DNA of 64,000 nt from Candolleomyces eurysporus. Taxonomy: Eukaryota; Basidiomycota; Agaricomycetes; Agaricales; Psathyrellaceae. This document shows, piece after piece, positions 49,247 to 61,524 of this stretch (position 1 is the first letter of the stretch; every line of letters starts with the position of its first letter). Below the pieces are notes generated by a model. The model was not told the DNA's origin, ran no database searches, and saw nothing but the letters and a program-made list of their open reading frames with translations. The DNA lies in NCBI GenBank assembly GCA_027579435.1, contig JANBPK010000747.1, forward strand, positions 22,286-86,285. Reading direction: 5' to 3'. A program made the position numbers and the translations under genes.

Positions 49247-49253
49247 TATAAAA
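49247..49253 (+). promoter_or_regulatory. TATA box of secreted-protein copy C
   Basis: TATAAAA, about 115 bp upstream of the ATG, aligned with the TATA boxes of the other two copies. Confidence 0.65.
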
Positions 49254-49367
49254 TGCCAGCTTGAAATGAAGGAAAAAGACAAGACATCGTTCACTCCCAG
49301 TTGTTCTACTGTCTTACTCTTCAACGCCAACTTATTCTACTCAGTACTCTCAACTCAAGCCGACAAA

Positions 49368-50021
49368 ATGAAGTTCATCTCAGCAGTCACTATGGCCACT
49401 ACCGCCGTTCTGCTCCAGAGCGTCGCATTGGTTTCGGCTCTCGACATGCGCTTCTGGCCTACTCCCAACTGCTCTGGTGGCTTCCTCCAGTGTGGCAATC
49501 TCCCTGCTGGAGTTTGCTGCTTCTCGTCCTCGAGCCCTGCTGCCTCGATCCAGCTGACCAGCACCGCTGGCGTGGCGTGAGTATTCCTCTTCATCATATC
49601 ATCGTATCTCGTTTTCTCATTCGATCTCTTGCTGACAACGATACAGTGACTTCTCCGGCTGGGGAGGCCAAAACTGCCAGCCGCCTCTCTCAGTCCGAAG
49701 CTCTTCTTCCGGATGCGTCCCTGGAAGCTTCGCTAGTACGTTACCCCTATCTGAGTCGTCTCGTTGATTGAAAAACTGACCATTGGATTTCTTATCACGC
49801 TAATAGTGCTCTCCGGGAATTGGCGTAGCAGCTCCCGTATTGCCGCTGCTGCTTCCGAAACCAGCTCCACCGACTGCGTCGAACCCGACAGCTTCGGATT
49901 CGTCGACGAGACCGGCAAAGAACAGGTCGCCAAGATCACCGAGGCCAACAAGGAAGCGGTGTACGGGGCCCTCAAGAAGGGTGATGTCGCTGCTCTCAGG
50001 ACCCAGGCGGCTGCTGCTTAG
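49368..50021 (+). CDS. Cysteine-rich small secreted protein, copy C
   Basis: Third copy, same exon plan, signal peptide and seven-Cys pattern. The only protein change I see in the mature region is SETSSTDC in place of SESSSTDC. Silent changes occur in exon 1. All three copies keep open frames and intact splice sites, so selection for dosage or very recent duplication is likely. Confidence 0.82.
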
Positions 50022-50490
50022 GTGGCGGGTTGTCAAACAGTCAAATGTATGAATTCCAGGCCCTCAATGTGGGCTTGCTAGCGATATATGTCTTTTGATG
50101 TATAGTACTGTGAATGCGTCGTATGGACTCTGTGGTTGTGTTTCAATACTTTGGCGGTGTCCGAGCGATTAAGCGGACTGCACGGCGCGGACAGGGTGCT
50201 CAGCGATCAGCATGGCGACTCAAAACAGTGGTGAGCAGAGCACACAGAGTACCGACGACACATACAGGTGCCAACGGGTGCATACCCATCTGGGTCGTCC
50301 ACAACCTTGTTGAAAAGGAGTACAGCATCTGCGGTACCGTGCGGAAAGCCGAGGAGAGCACAAGGTACCTCGGGAGTTATGTGAAGAAGAGCAGGCCATT
50401 CCGTTCTTCGTTTACCTCTCATTCTGTTTGCAATCATGCTCTCTTCCCTCTCTCAATTATCGTTCCATCAAGCCTCAGTATGCTGTGAGA

Positions 50491-51724
50491 GTGCGGGTTG
50501 ACCATACTTTGATGACGCTGGCTTTGATGCACAAGGAAGCGGTCGAATTGTATTAGAAGGAGTTCAGAAAATTACAAGTCTGATGCCAAAGACATCACCC
50601 CGAAGCGAAGAGAGTGCAGGGGGGCACGATGTACCCTGAAGAGAGGGTCTGCACTTCACAAAGGAACGAGGAATAGATTAAAGAAAACCTTGCCATGTAC
50701 AGCTACACGGACGTTCTCCATAGCTGAATGGGGTGGGGTGAGGCCGTCGAAGGCTGACTTCGTTCCAAGGGGAGCGGAGACTTCGATTTTGACGGACAAG
50801 ATAGGCCAGGGGAGTAAAATTTCTGATATTATCGAATCCCTGCGCCGCGGTGCTTAGTCCAAGAGCGTCCCGATAGCTCCAGTAGAAGAGCGTGAGCCTC
50901 TTGTGCTAGCCGTCTCTCGCGGATGAGATGCGAGACCTGACCTTTCAGGGGCCCCAATGAGCAGAGCGGTCGCTGACAGCTGTGAAGCGGGTTAGCCCAA
51001 GATACCCCTCATATGCTTAGTCAGAGTACCAGAAGTCATCCAGGGTGTCAGGTAGAAGGGGTAGTTGTCTCTCGGTGCATGTGATGCGGCGGTGGAAGTC
51101 GTCCAGCGACCACTACGATGCAATGGGCGTCCAGAGCATCTTCCAGCAGTTGTAATGCGGGGGACCTGGAGGGTCCCAGGAAGGGGTGTGGGCAGATATC
51201 CATTGCCCCAGCCGTCGTAAAAGAGGGCGACCAACGAGGTGAATCGTATCACGGACCGGAGGGAGGATGATTTGTGACGAAGATGTCGAAAGCCTGGATG
51301 AGAATATTTCTTCACCTGATATACCCAAGCGCACCCGTTTACGCTGATAGCATTCCAACAGCACCCCCGACTGCCTGAGGTCGTCGTTTTCGCGATGATA
51401 ATCCAAGACAGTGACGACGAGACATGTTGCCAGTGTCGCCATGAAGGTGCGGCAGCTGAATGTATGTCCATTACTTATGCATATGAGAGGGAAAGAAAAG
51501 AAAACGGCGGCAAGGCGCCTCGGGTGAGCTCTGTGCTGGCAGTGGGAAGGGGAAGGGGAGGCCGCTTTGACGCCGCCTCGTGGGAAGAACCCCATCAATA
51601 GATATTGATCCCAGGCGCCGCTCGGCTTGCTATCACCTTGCTATCGACAGTCACAGCGCACGCTGCTCTGGAGTTTGAATGACTTTTCCCTCATAAAGAA
51701 CACAGAAACTGAATACCCCTGCTT
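50491..51724. other. Intergenic region; possible small minus-strand ORF
   Basis: Unique sequence after the repeat mosaic. A minus-strand frame at about 51113-51442 (start MATLATCLVVTVLDY) is open for 109 codons with no family resemblance; a second frame overlaps it. I do not call a gene. Confidence 0.35.
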
Positions 51725-53505
51725 ATGGCCGATTCCCGTAACGTTCAGCGCTCAGTTCTCCCGGACTGTCTGCTGGATCTCCCGACCGAACTCTGGTTCG
51801 AAACGATGAGCCATCTCAAGGCGAAAGACATTGTATCGCTCTGCTCCGTCTGTATCAGCCATATTCCCTCATACAAATATTTTTTCTCACCCAACCCCCA
51901 TACCCCTAGACATGCAGAGCCTTTCGGTCTATGCTATCCCAGAGGACAGTATGGATCTTGATCCTCCGTTCGCTATGCCAACAGGGAGGCGTATACTTCC
52001 CATCCTACGACATTGATAATATGAGTGTAGAAGAACTTCGAAGTGGGGCGATGGGCCGTTACCGGTGGGGTCAGCTGCTGGAGCAGTGTTGCTTGGAACC
52101 AACAGTAGGGGAGCTCAACGACTCGATGATCCTAAAGCCAGCGTCCGGACCCTTCAAGCTACCTTCAGTAACGGTCACTGGAGAGCATGGTAGCTTCGAT
52201 AGCCCGCATTGTTTGTTCCTAATTCCTGGGGGAAGGTATTTGGTGGTGTCCGATTTTCGTTTTGTTAGGCTTTTCGATCTTGGCACACCGGGCAGAGCTC
52301 CGCTGTCGACACCACTTGAACTCGCGAAAGCTGGGTTTGGGCAATTCGACGAACCTTTCAGGCGGGTGACTATTTTGGCCTGGGAGCATGAGTCTGGGTC
52401 TCTCAGAGTAGCGGCGGGGATCGCACCACTGCATGGATTGTGAGTGCCGCGTCTTCATCCCTGATTGGAGGCGTTCATGTTCACTGACTAGCCACCTTGT
52501 TCCAGCTTTGCGGTAACGGTTTATACCGTTGTTCCAACGGAACCTAACCCGGAATTCAAGATCCTCGGATCTATTGTGGTTACCGGCGGGGTAGCTTCGT
52601 GGGTGTGGCAAATGCAGGCCCAGCAAAATCGCTTATATATCAGCGCAGACTTCACAGGTGGGATTGTGTGGGATTTTGAAACTGAGAAATATGTTCCGGT
52701 GGCAACATTACAAGATCATGTAGGAATTGACAATGTGAGTATGTTAGACTGTTGACCTTGAGATCTCAGAGGATTCTGATTGGAGCAGGTGTCACAGGAC
52801 GTTTTTACGGGCGACTTCGTTGTCCGATTTGCCGCTTATAGCGTTCACCTATGGCCTGTACCCCCTGTCCAGCTCGAGATGCCACCCGGTGGTCTAATTC
52901 CCCTTACAACGGTGATAGAACCTACTCCCAGAGACATAGTGCTTCCCTACCCATTTTCCCGTCCTCCAACGGAAGCAGACTCAGGAACTTTGATCCGTCT
53001 ATCCCCCTCCCAATCCCTTCGCACATCATTCCCGATCACAATTGAGGTCCGTGCACCTCGATCCGGGATGAACGAGTTTTCGCGCTACTGGCTGGACGTT
53101 ACGCGGCGGGACCCTCAAGACCCCAGCCAGCTGGATGTTGCATTTGTGCTAAAAACCACGTATTCCTTACCGTCACGCCTTCGTGCCCTCGCCAGCCCTT
53201 TCGACAATCGATTGCCCATTGAGTTCGGATATCCTTCGAGAGATCTGCGTGTTCGATATGCCGGTATTCAATGTTTGTCCGTTCTGTCGGTCATGATTCC
53301 GCAGAGCTCAAACTCCCAGGGGAGCGATTCAGTCGAGGGTCGCACTACAGGTCAACATGCTGCGTTGACGATCCTCCATATGGACGTTGGTCTAGAGACT
53401 TGTATTCTGTGTTCCGTTTCTGGAAGATCAGTGTACGCGGTTGACAGAGGCGATAGGAATCAGGAATTTTTCGTTGTAGACTATCTTTCCTCCTCTTCTT
53501 CATAG
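51725..53505 (+). CDS. F-box protein with beta-propeller-like C-terminal half
   Basis: Substrate adaptor of an SCF ubiquitin ligase by family. The F-box is in exon 1 (DCLLDLPTELWFETMSHLKA, KDIVSLCSV). After an intron come TVWILILRSLCQQGGVYFPS and MSVEELRSGAMGRYRWGQLL. Then repeated short beta-strand units follow: FLIPGGRYLVVSDFRFVRLF, RVTILAWEHESGSLRVAAGI, LYISADFTGGIVWDFETEKY, TGDFVVRFAAYSVHLWPV. This is the usual layout of agaricomycete F-box proteins with a degenerate WD-like propeller. The last exon is long and ends in a Ser run. Introns are at about 52441-52505 and 52735-52788. The boundary between exons 1 and 2 is tentative. The target is unknown. Confidence 0.78.
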
Positions 53506-55655
53506 TCTGTGCTGCTAGGAAATCTCCCGTTCCACATTATTCTCTATAAAATGTAACACTCGCCAGATACGACCCTGAAAAGCGTTTTTTTTTTCGCAGA
53601 CCGCCTGAATATTGCCCCAGTGTAAAAGAGGACTAACGTGACTATTTCATGCGCTCAATGCCGATTGATCCTCGACGTCGCACTCGCCGTGAGAGCTGAG
53701 CGAGGCGGTCTCAATAAATTTCTCGTATGACTAGGTCAAAAAAGGCTCCCTCTCGACAGCAAGATTCTTGTGGGAACGGGTTCGACTTCTTTAGTCTCAA
53801 GGATTCTCTTGCAACCAGCTTGTTGGCCTTGATATAAAATCTCTTTTGGAAGGGTACCAGTTTTGATGTTGTCGGTTGAAATGGGACGAGAGCCGTAGTA
53901 CGGCGAGGCTCATTGGTTTTAGGGAGTGCGGAAGCCTCTGCTGACTACTCTTGAGACAGGGAATGTTATCATTGAGAGAAAAGGAAATCAGGGCGGCTTA
54001 GGATGTTCAGCGGAATGTACTAGGTCGGCATTCAGTCTAGTCGAGGTACGATGTGTGTGACATGCGCAATTTCATTGACATTGACCTCGTTCCCCTCCGA
54101 CGAGGTTCTCTGATCCGGTTTCTCAGGGAGTTAGGGGAGACATAGGGCCAACTTGCAATTTAGAGATTGACACGGGGAGCACCAAACCCTCCAAATTGTT
54201 TACAACTTATCCCTCTTGCCAACCGGAGTAATGTCAATGAAGTTTGTTGGTGATCTCCGTCGAACCTTTGGCTTCTACACTGCCCAGCGCATTGATCGGT
54301 TTAAAACGCCTGCTGCTGATGTCGAACGTCTTCCGAGATCTTGGGCTTTCTTATGGTTGTTCCAAGGTCTGCATTTTAACATACGTACCGCCAGCTTCGT
54401 TAATTTGTGACTTATGGCTAATCTTCTGCGCCGGTGTCGCTGCGTCGCGGTTTCTTTGCGTATCTACCTTCTCTTCTTCCCCCTCTACCCCAGTCCGCAA
54501 CTTCATAATGTTTCTGCTCCCGTTGAATCGACCACAGCCAGAGTCGCAACCGGAGATGAGGGGGCAATGGTCGGATAAGAATTCTCCCTGACATATTCGG
54601 TTGCAACACTCACTTGTTCAGTTCGATAAGGTGCTCCAAGCTCAGTGCCGCGATCCGTTCGGCGAGGGCCGATATTATTCCTGTCGCTCTCAAGTCTCGA
54701 GGGTTGATAGTGCGCACAATGCCGATATGGACGTCAGCTCCTCGCGAGTAGCGAGCAGAATGAATCTTGTCTACTCCGTGTCGTGCTTCTAATCAAAGCT
54801 AGTCGTTTGTTGAGACTGTCGTAGGATGCTTGAAACTTTAAAATTTGCCCTTTGCCTGTGATGAAAGAGCCGATCAGTCTGTGATGAAAAAGACCTTATC
54901 GACTGATGATGAGTTGATCTACATAATACATATAGCCTCCGGTCCAGTAATCTTTGACAGGTTACCGAAGAAACGACAGATCAGGTTTCGCGTTTGATAC
55001 AGTGTTTCGTGGTGGACCCAACTGACACTCATGATCAATGAGGCTGAATGTCAGTGTCGTGCCCTTCAAAGATTGAGGCATGGGATGCGATACGGTGTGA
55101 ACCTGAGTGAGGTATACACAGACCGACACACATGTTCCAATCTTACTTGCCGTTAAAGACGTTAGGACGATCAAAAACAAAGTCCGAAGAGGTCACCAGT
55201 GTCCGGGCTCCACGGTACCATCGGGCACCCTCGATGATGGCGCCAGACGATAGACGCCTCCCTTGACATGTGAACATTGTGCATTTCGTCATGGGGGAAT
55301 CACCTGAGTCAATTTGTAAGGGTGCTTTAGCCAAAGAAAGCCGTAATCTCTCAGTACTCCGTCGAACAGTCCTTCCATGAACGCGAACCCACGAGATCCT
55401 CCGTCGATCGCGCAATGATGTATCCAATGAACGCTCCTCTTTCTTTTGATCGACTACGTTACATACGAGTTGTTCCACAGACATGGTATGATTGTAACTG
55501 GGTAACCCCGAGATGCGCAAGAGTACGTACCCCTTCTCTCATCAAGGTATAAAACACTTTGATCACAACAGATAGGATCGAAGAACGGATTCACATCACC
55601 CACCCACTTCCCTGCCATCGACACGCAGGTCGTACCCTCCGCTATACTCCAAGCA
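53506..55655. other. Intergenic region, no supported gene
   Basis: About 2.1 kb. A minus-strand frame at 55143-55520 (125 codons, with MSVEQLVCNVVDQKKEERSL) and plus-strand frames near 54220-54590 have no family resemblance. Low-confidence space for a small gene. Confidence 0.35.
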
Positions 55656-57488
55656 ATGGACCTTCAAGACCAAGAATTCCTAGGCAGACTGCTTAGCGGG
55701 GTGCGCTGTGTAATAGCAACAAGGGTACGTATATCAAACCCGCAATGTGAATTGTGGCTGCAACGATCCGAAGGCTAAAGTTCGAATCTGAATCATTCAG
55801 CACACTCTCAGTACGTGTTACAACTATCATCCACCTATATGCTGATGAGCTGTTCCTGTAGATGCCTCCGCTGTTCTATGGGTGAGGAAATCCGCGGCCG
55901 GTATGGCAGGATTCATGGAAGTTGACGCGCTGCGCCTTTTGTAGCTTGTGGATTGGCTTCACACACTACCTGTCGAGGTAAGGCTTCCAACCCCAGGCCC
56001 CTCTCCTCCAGCCCTTACTAAACTGGCGTATCAACCTAGATCTCGATGATCTGGGGAAGCCGCTTCAACCTAGTCAAGGTCCTCTTTTTCGTCAACAGAT
56101 ATCCAGTGGTGGACCTCATCGCCGCTTATATCCGTGAGCCCACATTTCATCGTGGAGTTTTACGAGCTCTAACACACATCGGGGATGCTTTTCTTTTGAA
56201 ATTCAGTTGCCTACAATGGGAATGCTACCGTAGGTCAATACCTATTTTACTAGGCTGTGATCTGGTAACTGACCGCGTTACCCTAGAGCTGTCGAATATC
56301 CATGATTTTTGGAATCGGTGAGTACATCGTTTCAATTGCTGCCCTTATTGAAAGGAGATACTCATACTGATATGCCATTGCGAAAGTGACGTACATGATT
56401 GGTATCGTGACNGCGGAAGGTGTGTGTTTGAGATGTTTTCAGCGTCCGAGATTTTGATCCTTCCAACCATCCAGCTATAATGTTTCTACGGCTTTACGCG
56501 CTCTCGGGAGGAAAGAACTGGCTCAAGTGGTACCTCATAGCCCACTTCGTTGCTATACACGTAACTGCCTTTGTGGTCATCAGCTTCGCACTCAGTGAAT
56601 TGCTCTGTACGTACCCAGAGAATACTGCGCCTCCCCGGCGTCTCAAGTTTGATTTACTGATACATTGATTATGATAGGGATTCAGTCTCCCGTACCTTCA
56701 TACGTTCCGTGCATTGCTATTAAAAGTGGTGCCAAAAAGGCTATGGGTGTTTTTTCGCTGCTGCTCATAAGTGAATTTAGTGAGCACTTCNCGCTGATTA
56801 AGCTTGGGCATTCGCTGACGAGGATAATACTTGTTCATGGGACTTCAGTCGTCCTTTCGCTGACGCTGTATATGGGGCTCAAGCGCAACAGAGGCTTAAA
56901 TAGTCCACTGTTTGGAGTGCTCTTCAGAGACGGCGTGGTCTACTTCGTCGCACTCGTCGGTGAGTCTAAACGACTGACACTTACTCTATCNATACTATAC
57001 GCATACTAATCTGGCTACGTACTTTCAGCTTCTTCGGCCATGAATGTTATACTAGCTGCTGTTCTTCCGGTATGTTGAAGTACCGTCTCTCGCTTTTCGT
57101 CCCCCTACGTACGAGAGCTGACATAACTATGACTTCTCTCTCAGCCTGAATGTGCAGGGATCCTTTGNACNATGTGCGTNAAGCTCCTTTCTTTCTCCCT
57201 CCNCTGTACGATNTGCATGACACATTCGACTAATTCTAACCAAACGTGGCTCGTATGACTAGACCNCAGCGAGTCCTGCATAGCATTCTCGCCGGAAGAG
57301 CAGTAATNCAACTACGAGCGCAAGACCCCAGGCGCGATCAGACTGGCCTCACGCTTGACAGTCACAAAANGTCTGTACAGTGGCCTTCTCTTTCGCGGAT
57401 GCAGGGCTCGCGGTTATCNGAGATGCAGTTNAGTGGAACGAGAGACNATCATGANCTCGGGACGAAACATGATGGGGCACAGAGATAG
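55656..57488 (+). CDS. DUF6533-type multi-pass membrane protein
   Basis: Matches the layout of a large basidiomycete family of seven-helix membrane proteins of unknown role. After MDLQDQEFLGRLL, short exons of 10 nt (55801-55810) and 20 nt (55862-55881) restore NASAVLWLVDWLHTLPVEIS, followed by MIWGSRFNLVKVLFFVNRY, the family hallmark. Later exons encode helices MFLRLYALSGGKNWLKWYL, HFVAIHVTAFVVISFAL, a segment around LYMGLKRNRGLNSPLFGVLF and DGVVYFVALVASSAMNVIL. The end has PQRVLHSILAGRAV, the conserved family C-terminal motif, then a hydrophilic tail. Ambiguous bases make the last exons and stop approximate. Function unknown. Confidence 0.75.
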
Positions 57489-59801
57489 CGGGAAAATCAT
57501 GGTTTGGACTTGGAGTANAGANNCAACGCGCAGAATGCGCTTCTNGAGGAGGACGGTAAACGATTGATAGTACGAGCGCAACCANCCTTGTGTAGCATTT
57601 AGCATGATCCCTAATTCAACGTTCAACTAATGTTTTCGTCCTGTTCNGACAGCGCTTGAAACATAGACCCTACAGCGCCCNTGTGACCTGTCTCGAAGTT
57701 GAGGCATCAGAGTCTGACTCCCTTTTCACCCATGTCCCAGTTTGGCTCAAAGCACCATCATATTCTCGTAGTCNTAGAAGCTTGATGCCGTTTCTGCATC
57801 TTCTATATGTTTTCTGTCGTCTTGGATNGCTTCGATACGAATCAAAGAACTCAAAATACATCTTCCGTTGCTGTTGCGACCCACTCTTTAATAANGCNCG
57901 TCCTTAGTCGAGACCTTCTATCCAACCCAGAGCAACTTCTANTAACGAATCTAGCNCAGAATGAAGGAGGANTAAACGCAAAGAAGCCTAGCGATTGGCA
58001 CACGCCGGGCTTCTAACGAGTACAAGAAGAAGGGAATGGAANNTTGTGGCGCATCTGTCGTTTGGGAAACATTTAGACCGGACCCATTTGAATCGACAGA
58101 TAAGCTCCAAGGGNNCCNNTNNNCNNACCCACNGGTCAGNNANNTGAGCAGATCGTTGGTGAGTTACGTCGATAGTCCTTTGCATTTAGGTTTTAACTNC
58201 CCCATACACCCAGCTTCGGGATCGATAGGTGAGAAGATCTTTGAGAAGATGGCGATGAATTAGTTGCAGCAGGAGCAAGCCCGATAGCTAACTCGATTTG
58301 ACGCACACACACCACTGCGTAGGTTCCGAGTTTTTCTTTCAGTGTGCTACACGGTTTTGCGGGCGAAGCTAGGNANNNCTCGCTNAGGTTACTAGTAGAC
58401 TCGGGGTGACGGTTCGCCTTGTTCAGTTTGGTGAGGTAAGTACTTTTGCTAGAGGTTGACGTTGCAANGGTNGGGCAACCCGTGTAGGCGAGAATATTCA
58501 CCGTAGTNAATTCGTAAGTGTTCTTGTGTTCGTTCGNTAATCAGTTTGNNCTCATTGCTCGTTTATACCGTACCGTNAAGATCGAATNCCGGNCTTCCTC
58601 TCCACTCGTGCTCNGTCTTCGCTGCGTAACTGAATTTTAGTATATANCCTTCTGCCCNCATANATNTCAGTCGGGATCTTCGGCCGACGCGTAGCTGACC
58701 GTGGGACGCGCCAGCGGGATANAAAGNTCCTCGGACAGTTTTCTCTTCCCTATTGATCTTTCCAGTTCAAAGACGCCTATGACGATAACCCGTGGTGCAA
58801 GGCGTTNAGCGGCCCCTNGTCGAGTGGGCTAGCGTTGACATCGCCCGTTCGGCACCGACTACCTTGTTACTTACAAAAGGACGGGCTTCAAACACATCTG
58901 ACGGCGTTCTTTGCTCTATATCGTGGCCGAAGCCTATCTTTCGCGATCGAGTCCCTTCAAACTTCATCCTCTCCCTCTCCCCATCTTGGTTCTCAAATCG
59001 TCAAGTGNGCGTTAGTTTCCTCANTTCGCGTCTCCGAGGTTCGTTCGATATGGAACATCAAATGAAATGCGTTGGATGGCAGAGATCGGAGGTTATGGGN
59101 GCAGTTGGAGGACAGGAAGGCGAAGAAGCGCTCTTGAGGTCGGACCTAGGTGTGCTTTATTTATTTTCTTTCACATGTATACGACATGTACCTCCGAGTT
59201 CCCTGAATAGACATATCCTTGCCCTCTCCCTGCATGCTGTGTCGATTCTCTTTAACAGCACTCCTGCATTGTTGGTGTTCTTGACCGNTCCTTTTNACCG
59301 CCTTTCTCTTTCTTCTGCTTAAGCCTTGAGCCAAGGGGCCGAGAAGNTGCTTTCGACCCCTTTCGAAGATCCGCTTGATCGTCCTACTGCCCAACTTCGG
59401 TATATTTGGACTCACCATACACTCTGGCTATCAGGAACACGATCCCAGTGGATTCTCCTGGCTCCACAGCCCACTCTGCCTCCCTTCGCTTCGCGCTCTC
59501 CGCTCCGTTCTGCGGTGATTCANATATGCCTCAACGCTCCGGCCCCGCCTGAATCTTTTCTCCACGGCTCGGTAGATTCGCGGACGGACAAGGTCCCTCT
59601 TTACCCATGTCTCGTGAACCCCCCTTGGGTTCGCGAAGCCCAAGCTCCAATTCAATCCGGTGTCTTCGAATTCCACATCCCACATGGGAGATATCAAAGC
59701 TAGCCTATTTATACGCCTTGTTTATACTCACCACTCTTTCTTTCGAGTTTCGCGACTCCTCGTCTAGTTTTCCGACTTCCAGCGACCAATCTCTGCGTGG
59801 C
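57489..59801. other. Intergenic region rich in ambiguous bases
   Basis: No recognisable gene. Open frames near 58792-59322 and 59326-59703 are long only because N codons hide stops or by chance. The last ~100 bp hold an A/T-rich stretch (ATTTATACGCC at about 59705) that may be the core promoter of the next gene. Confidence 0.4.
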
Positions 59802-61508
59802 ATGCGAACCCTACACTTCCTCCTACCACTGGTTGCCTTAGCGCCCAGCGCATATGCATTCATTCGCTTTGGATGTTCGCAATTGGTGACCGAACGATTC
59901 GACCCGTAAGTCACTCCCTATTGATTCTCGTGGGCCCTTTCCCTGCTGTTCAGTCTTGTTGATGGATTTCATTGACAGGCTCGTCACACCCGGCAAGGTT
60001 TCTCCGCATCTTCATCAGATCGTTGGAGGGGTACGGTCTATCCAAATTCCTGCTTCACTGTCAATGGTTACGCTAATATTGATGATTGGTTAAACGGATG
60101 TCTTTTGGAATCATAGAATGCGTAAGTCCACTCCAACCCAACCGGACCGAGGCTCATGCTGACCCTCTGATGTTCCTTTAAAGCTTCGACCTTGCCATGG
60201 ATCCTGCTGTCGACTATGCGAATGTATCAACTTGCACCACTTGCCGATTCGTTGAAGATAAATCAAATTACTGGACCGCAGTCATGTACTTCAAGCATCC
60301 GAATGGGTCGTTTATTCGAGTATGTTTCTTTCATTCTTCATCACCCCGCTTCATTCATCTCGTTTCGTCCATTCCGTATCGCTCTAGGTCCCTCAAATGT
60401 CGAATCATAACACCGGACCGGGCCTTCAATCCGGTGGAATGACGATCTACTACTTCCAACCTAACGCGCCCACGAAAAATAGGACTATCGTTCCGTTTGC
60501 TAAGGTGTGTTGCGGTCATCCTTCTCTGTCCACTCGTCCTTCCAATCACGTTTTGAACCTGCGACGTACTCATTAACACCTTGCTTTCCAGGGTTTCCGC
60601 ATGATCCTAGGTGACCCAATGCGTCGTAGAGATAATATCGACCCGAGAAAGACAGCTTCCAAGGCTGTTACGTTCAGGTGCTTCCAGGGAGACGACCCTG
60701 GACCGTTTGGGTCGCCTGGAAATGGGCCGGAGGACAGTGTCGGGTTCCCGATGAAGCAATGTTCCGGAGGTATTCGGTCGAATTTCTTCTTCCCTCAGTG
60801 CGTATTAGTCAATTTGGTTCGATACTGACGACGAACTGACTTTTTGTGTTGCTACCTGCAGATGCTGGGACGGAGTCACCCTTGACCCGCCTGACCATGC
60901 TGTGCGTCTTTCTCCCTCCCTTCCTCCCTCCAAACCCACACTTACCTTATGATACATACTCGCTCTCGCTTGACTTGATTCCAGAGCCATGTTGCGCAAC
61001 CGGAAGGCACTCCTGGCTCTGATGGACTCCAATTCTTTGGCACTGACTGTCCGGCTTCGCATCCTGTCCGGCTTCCTCTGTTGTTCATGGAGATCGTTTG
61101 GGATACGAGGCCTTTCAATACGCCTGAGCTGTGGCCCAAGGATGGAAGCCAGCCGTTCGTGTTTAGTATGGGTGATCCGTGAGTCATCTCGTCCGCTCTG
61201 TCTCTCGCTTTCTGCCTATCGCCACCTTTCTCCTCTGCCTGCTTCAATTCTTCATGTCTCGTTGTCCCGCTCTCATTCATTCGTTCGATTTTCGAAACTG
61301 ACACGCTTTTTCAAAAATAGGACTGGATTCGGCCAACACGCGGACTACGTCTTCGGATGGGAAGGCGACTCTCTCAAGCGCGCGATGGACGTATGTACNG
61401 GCGCGACCGGGATTCCAGATGACTGCTCCGCCCTCACCCAACAGAGCACGCAGGAAATGAACGCGTGTAGGCAGGCTGTGAAGGTGGAAGAAGAGGCTGA
61501 AGGCATAT
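59802..61508 (+). CDS. DUF1996 secreted protein, 3' end altered
   Basis: Signal peptide MRTLHFLLPLVALAPSAYAF, then the family opening FGCSQLVTERFDP, LVTPGKVSPHLHQIVGG and NAFDLAMDP. The NA of NAFDL lies on a 5-nt exon (60117-60121, AATGC). Then STCTTCRFVEDKSNYW, TAVMYFKHPNGSF, GMTIYYFQPNAPTK, FPMKQCSGGIRSNFFFPQ, CWDGVTLDPPDH, FGTDCPASHPVRLPLLFMEI and GQHADYVFGWEGDSL. The family usually continues from EDIDGW-like sequence to a LxxLPG end. Here EEEAEGI is followed by a good donor (GTGCGT at 61509), but the next sequence is the tail of a P450. Splicing to 61558 would end the protein at once; read-through would fuse it to P450 sequence. A secreted carbohydrate- or surface-related role is suspected for the family, not shown. 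Confidence 0.8.
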
Positions 61509-61524
61509 GTGCGTTTCGCTCGTA

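Larger units (their letters stand above)
49040..50490 (+). repeat. Secreted-protein repeat unit C
   Basis: Direct copy of unit B up to about 50490. The V-to-gene order is the same as in unit B, so W-V-gene moved as one block. Confidence 0.85.

Noticed and set aside
51113..51598. Two overlapping minus-strand frames upstream of the F-box gene
   Set aside because: Neither resembles a known family; overlapping frames of similar length suggest chance.
53761..53800. GGGTTCGACT as a tRNA B box
   Set aside because: No A box or foldable cloverleaf upstream.
59326..59703. 125-codon frame before the DUF1996 gene
   Set aside because: No recognisable motif; both strands are open here, which points to base composition rather than coding.
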